DNA of 6,574 nt from Candidatus Gastranaerophilales bacterium (lineage in GTDB: Bacteria; Cyanobacteriota; Vampirovibrionia; Gastranaerophilales; Gastranaerophilaceae), in NCBI GenBank assembly GCA_910587055.1, contig CAJUKY010000041.1, positions 1-6,574 of the forward strand. The letters run 5' to 3'. This document shows, in pieces, positions 4,866-6,574 of this stretch (position 1 is its first letter; every line of letters begins with the position of its first letter). Under the pieces are notes generated by a model. The model worked only from the letters and a program-made list of their open reading frames with translations, was not told where the DNA came from and made no database searches. The position numbers and the translations under genes were made by a program.

Positions 4866-6299
4866 ATGAATACAATTATAATGCTTTTATTAATAAGCTT
4901 GCTGATACTTGTTCATGAAATAGGACATTTTGCCGCAGCAAGGCTTTTTGGTGTAAGGGTATCAAAATTCGGCTTTGGACTGCCTATTGGGCCTACTCTT
5001 TTTAAAACAAAATGGGGCAACACGGAAATTTTAATCCACGCATTTCTTCTCGGCGGATATGTTTCATTCCCCGATGATGAAGAAACAAAAGATAATAAAA
5101 AAGAAGATAAAGAAGCCGCAAAAGAAGCTTCACAGAAAGCTCAAGAAGAAGATATCCTGCCTGCGGATTCTCCCGAAAGATTTAAAAATAAAGCACCATG
5201 GCAAAAGGCAATAATAGTATCTGCCGGAGTTTTTATGAACGTTGTCTTTGCGATATTTTTAACAATGTTTGCCGCTGCCTGGTATCATAAGCTTCCAACG
5301 GGCACTTCAGATGTTTTTATTAAAGAAATTATCACAAAAGATAACTCTTCAAACATAGTAAATTCCGATGTTAAAGCAGGCGATAAAATTAAAGCAATAA
5401 ACGGCATCAAAGTAACAAATTCTTATAAGTTTATTTTTGTTGTACAAAAAAGTAAATTTTTTGATGGTAGTGTAAATGATGAAATTGTTACACTTAAGTT
5501 AAATGAACTTAAAAATCTAAATCCGGATGTTGATTTTGAAAATGTTATTAAAAAAGACACAAAAATTAAACTGCCGCAGGTGTCTCCGGAAAAACCTCTT
5601 AATATAACGGAAAGCGTTGCTTCCGGGTATGAAAAATATCAAACAAGCGAGGTTAATTTAACAAAAGAAGAAATAGAATTAAGAGACAAATTTGAAAACA
5701 AAAAGGAATATGTTTTAGAAGAAGATATTGAACCGGAAAGCATTGCAAAGGCTCTTGCCGACAGTTATAAACCGCTTACAATTACACTGGATAGAAATGG
5801 TGAAGAAATTACCCTGAGCAACATCCATACCGATAAAAACGGAATTTTAGGAATTAAACTTGAAACAAAAGAAATTTTTAAACAAACAAATACCGTAAAA
5901 GAAATTATTGTAAATTCGCTTGATTATTTGTGGACAAATACAAAATTAATGGGTTTTGGCCTATGGCAGCTTGTAACAGGCAAAATTCCGATGTCTGAAA
6001 TGCACGGCATTGTTGTAATTACAAAAGTAGGCTCTGATATTATTGAAACTTACGGAATGCTGAACGGACTTTTATTAACTGCAATTATCAGTATTGATTT
6101 AGCAATAATTAATCTTCTGCCTATTCCTGCGCTTGACGGCGGTCATTTAATGTTTCTTGCCTTAGAAAAAATTCTTGGCAGAGAAATTGATGAAAAAATA
6201 ACGGAAAATATAGGAAGGATTTTCTTCCTGCTTCTCATTATACTTATGATTTATGTGATATTTAATGATATCTTCGCTCTTGTGACGCATAAATTTTAA
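4866..6299 (+). CDS. rseP: Site-2 intramembrane zinc metalloprotease (RseP family, M50B)
   Basis: RseP-type proteases cut membrane-embedded segments of anti-sigma factors or leftover signal peptides within the bilayer. The zinc site is complete: HEIGH (17-21) in the first membrane helix and NLLPIPALDGGH (416-427) with Asp424 in the third. GxxxN (GVFMN, 121-125) lies in the second helix at about 113-138, and the last helix is about 452-472. LLGGYVSF (61-68) fits the membrane-re-entrant loop. A Lys/Glu-rich insertion at 69-105 precedes helix 2. The extracytoplasmic part (about 140-340) has one clear PDZ motif, AGDKIKAINGIKV (171-183). The strand expected soon after it (LTITLDRNGEEI, 304-315) comes only after some 100 extra, highly charged residues. 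Length 477 is slightly above the usual 350-450. GAGAG (4853-4857) is a weak ribosome binding site eight bases before the ATG. It follows the 529-aa gene by 19 bases and lacks the common dxr or cdsA neighbour. Confidence 0.95.
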   Translation: MNTIIMLLLISLLILVHEIGHFAAARLFGVRVSKFGFGLPIGPTLFKTKWGNTEILIHAFLLGGYVSFPDDEETKDNKKEDKEAAKEASQKAQEEDILPADSPERFKNKAPWQKAIIVSAGVFMNVVFAIFLTMFAAAWYHKLPTGTSDVFIKEIITKDNSSNIVNSDVKAGDKIKAINGIKVTNSYKFIFVVQKSKFFDGSVNDEIVTLKLNELKNLNPDVDFENVIKKDTKIKLPQVSPEKPLNITESVASGYEKYQTSEVNLTKEEIELRDKFENKKEYVLEEDIEPESIAKALADSYKPLTITLDRNGEEITLSNIHTDKNGILGIKLETKEIFKQTNTVKEIIVNSLDYLWTNTKLMGFGLWQLVTGKIPMSEMHGIVVITKVGSDIIETYGMLNGLLLTAIISIDLAIINLLPIPALDGGHLMFLALEKILGREIDEKITENIGRIFFLLLIILMIYVIFNDIFALVTHKF

Positions 6300-6319
6300 T
6301 ATTTGGATTAAATCAGAAT

Positions 6320-6351
6320 AAAAGCACCGTTTTTAAAACACGGTGCTTTTT
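6320..6351 (+). terminator. Intrinsic terminator after rseP
   Basis: AAAAGCACCGT (6320-6330) and ACGGTGCTTTT (6340-6350) form a perfect 11-bp stem with a 9-base loop, running into five T (6347-6351). It begins 20 bases after the rseP stop. The four A at 6320-6323 give a short T-run on the other strand, so it may also act as a backup for the - strand gene. Confidence 0.9.
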
Positions 6352-6365
6352 CGTATATTTCGCGC

Positions 6366-6392
6366 AATAGGATAAATAGGATAAATAGGATA
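6366..6392. repeat. Three exact 9-bp tandem repeats between convergent terminators
   Basis: AATAGGATA is repeated three times without change (6366-6374, 6375-6383, 6384-6392) and runs into an A-tract. It is non-coding and lies between the + terminator of rseP and the - terminator of the next gene. The simplest reading is a slippage-prone minisatellite; a binding-site array is possible. Confidence 0.85.
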
Positions 6393-6424
6393 AAAAAACG
6401 GGCGTATCGGTTACATATACGCCC
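6392..6424 (-). terminator. Intrinsic terminator of the - strand gene
   Basis: GGGCGTAT (6400-6407) and ATACGCCC (6417-6424) form a perfect 8-bp GC-rich stem with a 9-base loop. Read on the - strand the stem is followed, after one G, by seven T (the A-run 6392-6398). On the + strand only two T follow, so the terminator serves the gene entering from the right, about 70 bases past its stop. Confidence 0.85.
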
Positions 6425-6494
6425 TTATTGAAAAGTTGTTCATCTAAAATTTAATTTATCCGATAAGATGATATCCGGCTTTGCTGCGGATTAT

Positions 6495-6574
6495 CTAATC
6501 CAGTGTTGTGGATTTGTATTCAAGTATAACAAACCCATTCCCTCCGTTGCCTCCTTTGCCCTGTGTGAGGTTAA
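6495..6574 (-). CDS. C-terminal end of a glycine-rich protein (partial, 25 aa)
   Basis: The frame is open from the window edge to a TAG stop at 6495-6497 on the - strand. The visible 25 residues include QGKGGNGGNGFVILEYK and end in STTLD. A Gly/Asn-rich stretch closed by a short hydrophobic strand (GxGxVxIxY type) is typical of the C-termini of glycine-rich surface, tail-fibre-like or adhesin-like proteins common in gut metagenomes. A terminator follows at 6392-6424, in the right place and orientation, which supports this being a real gene. It is convergent with rseP. Codons are ordinary for the window, and the start and most of the protein lie outside it. The exact family cannot be named from 25 residues. 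Confidence 0.75.
   Translation of the reverse strand, partial: NLTQGKGGNGGNGFVILEYKSTTLD

Noticed and set aside
6366..6392. CRISPR-like repeats
   Set aside because: The units are only 9 bp and directly adjacent with no spacers.
6473..6491. ATCCG/CGGAT hairpin after the - strand gene
   Set aside because: A five-bp stem without a T-run; the real terminator is at 6392-6424.

Overview
This is an AT-rich bacterial window with five complete genes on the + strand and the last 25 codons of a sixth gene entering from the right on the - strand. Lineage is inference only. The base composition, the Lys/Asn/Glu-rich proteins, the SFxA-type N-terminus of the first protein and the glycine-rich tail at the right edge suggest a gut member of the Vampirovibrionia (Melainabacteria, Gastranaerophilales-like). 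No rRNA or tRNA is present to confirm this.

Layout. Bases 1-103 are the tail of an upstream transcription unit: a G-free, C-rich stretch followed by a strong intrinsic terminator. A 508-aa membrane-anchored protein of unknown function follows (275-1801). Next is ribH, lumazine synthase (1877-2341), with its own extended -10 promoter. A 229-aa protein with a signal peptide, one membrane segment and a basic cytoplasmic tail comes third (2466-3155); its upstream region carries repeated ATCTTAAG palindromes. Then comes an apparent two-gene operon behind a perfect TATAAT box. Its first gene encodes a 529-aa soluble protein with an N-terminal globular domain, a long acidic Pro/Glu-rich linker, a duplicated helical motif and a coiled coil (3257-4846). 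Its second gene is rseP, a site-2 intramembrane metalloprotease (4866-6299). The operon ends at a strong terminator (6320-6351). Past it lie three exact 9-bp repeats, a - strand terminator, and the C-terminus of a glycine-rich protein read on the - strand.

Function. Only two genes have a secure role: riboflavin synthesis (ribH) and regulated intramembrane proteolysis (rseP). Three of the other four proteins probably act at the cell envelope. The 529-aa protein has no membrane segment, but its tight spacing to rseP suggests a linked role. No intrinsic terminator was seen between 104 and 6319, so read-through transcripts across several genes are possible. I did not find CRISPR arrays, transposons, phage genes or tRNAs. 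The most unusual content is the set of lineage-specific-looking unknown proteins, the enlarged periplasmic region of RseP, and the undescribed partner gene upstream of rseP.
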